Notes under the pieces: generated by a model
Seen by the model: only the letters and a program-made list of their open reading frames with translations
What the model was told of the DNA's origin: nothing
The model's database searches: none
Shown here: in pieces, positions 36,319-36,320 of the stretch
Position numbering within the stretch: the stretch's first letter is position 1
Layout: the number at the start of each line of letters is the position of its first letter
Made by a program: the position numbers and the translations under genes
Source: an uncultured Cellvibrionales bacterium
GTDB taxonomy: Bacteria; Pseudomonadota; Gammaproteobacteria; Pseudomonadales; Cellvibrionaceae
Assembly: GCA_913020395.1 (NCBI GenBank)
Contig: CAJWCA010000006.1
Location: 1 to 36,320, forward strand
Direction: 5' to 3'
Length of the DNA: 36,320 bases

Positions 36319-36320
36319 CA

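Overview
The window is a chromosomal segment from a Gram-negative, probably marine gammaproteobacterium (organism inferred from gene content only). It holds about 29 credible protein-coding genes, mostly transport, periplasmic sensing and small-molecule metabolism. I recognised no tRNA, rRNA, CRISPR array, transposon or prophage.

Two regions stand out. (1) At 8891-17742, seven tightly packed same-strand genes look like one operon. They encode a TonB-dependent receptor, a small exported protein, a complete TctC-TctB-TctA tripartite tricarboxylate-type transporter, and a CitA/DcuS-like histidine kinase with its CitB/DcuR-like regulator. This would be an outer-membrane-to-cytoplasm uptake route carrying its own sensor. 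(2) At about 33842-36320, a structure closely matching a c-di-GMP-I (GEMM-I) riboswitch aptamer precedes a PilZ-domain gene. It is followed by a beta-barrel outer-membrane protein and a PstS-like periplasmic protein, with a hybrid histidine kinase receiver domain at the window edge.

Other points include an MltF-like lytic transglycosylase with two tandem substrate-binding domains and an orphan solute-binding gene whose 5' end looks frameshifted in an A5 run. There is an 18-bp palindrome upstream of a flavin monooxygenase gene and an FNR/ANR-like box upstream of ompW. Three convergent gene pairs share the same 4-bp TTAG stop overlap. All calls are from reading the sequence and ORF translations; no database search was run.
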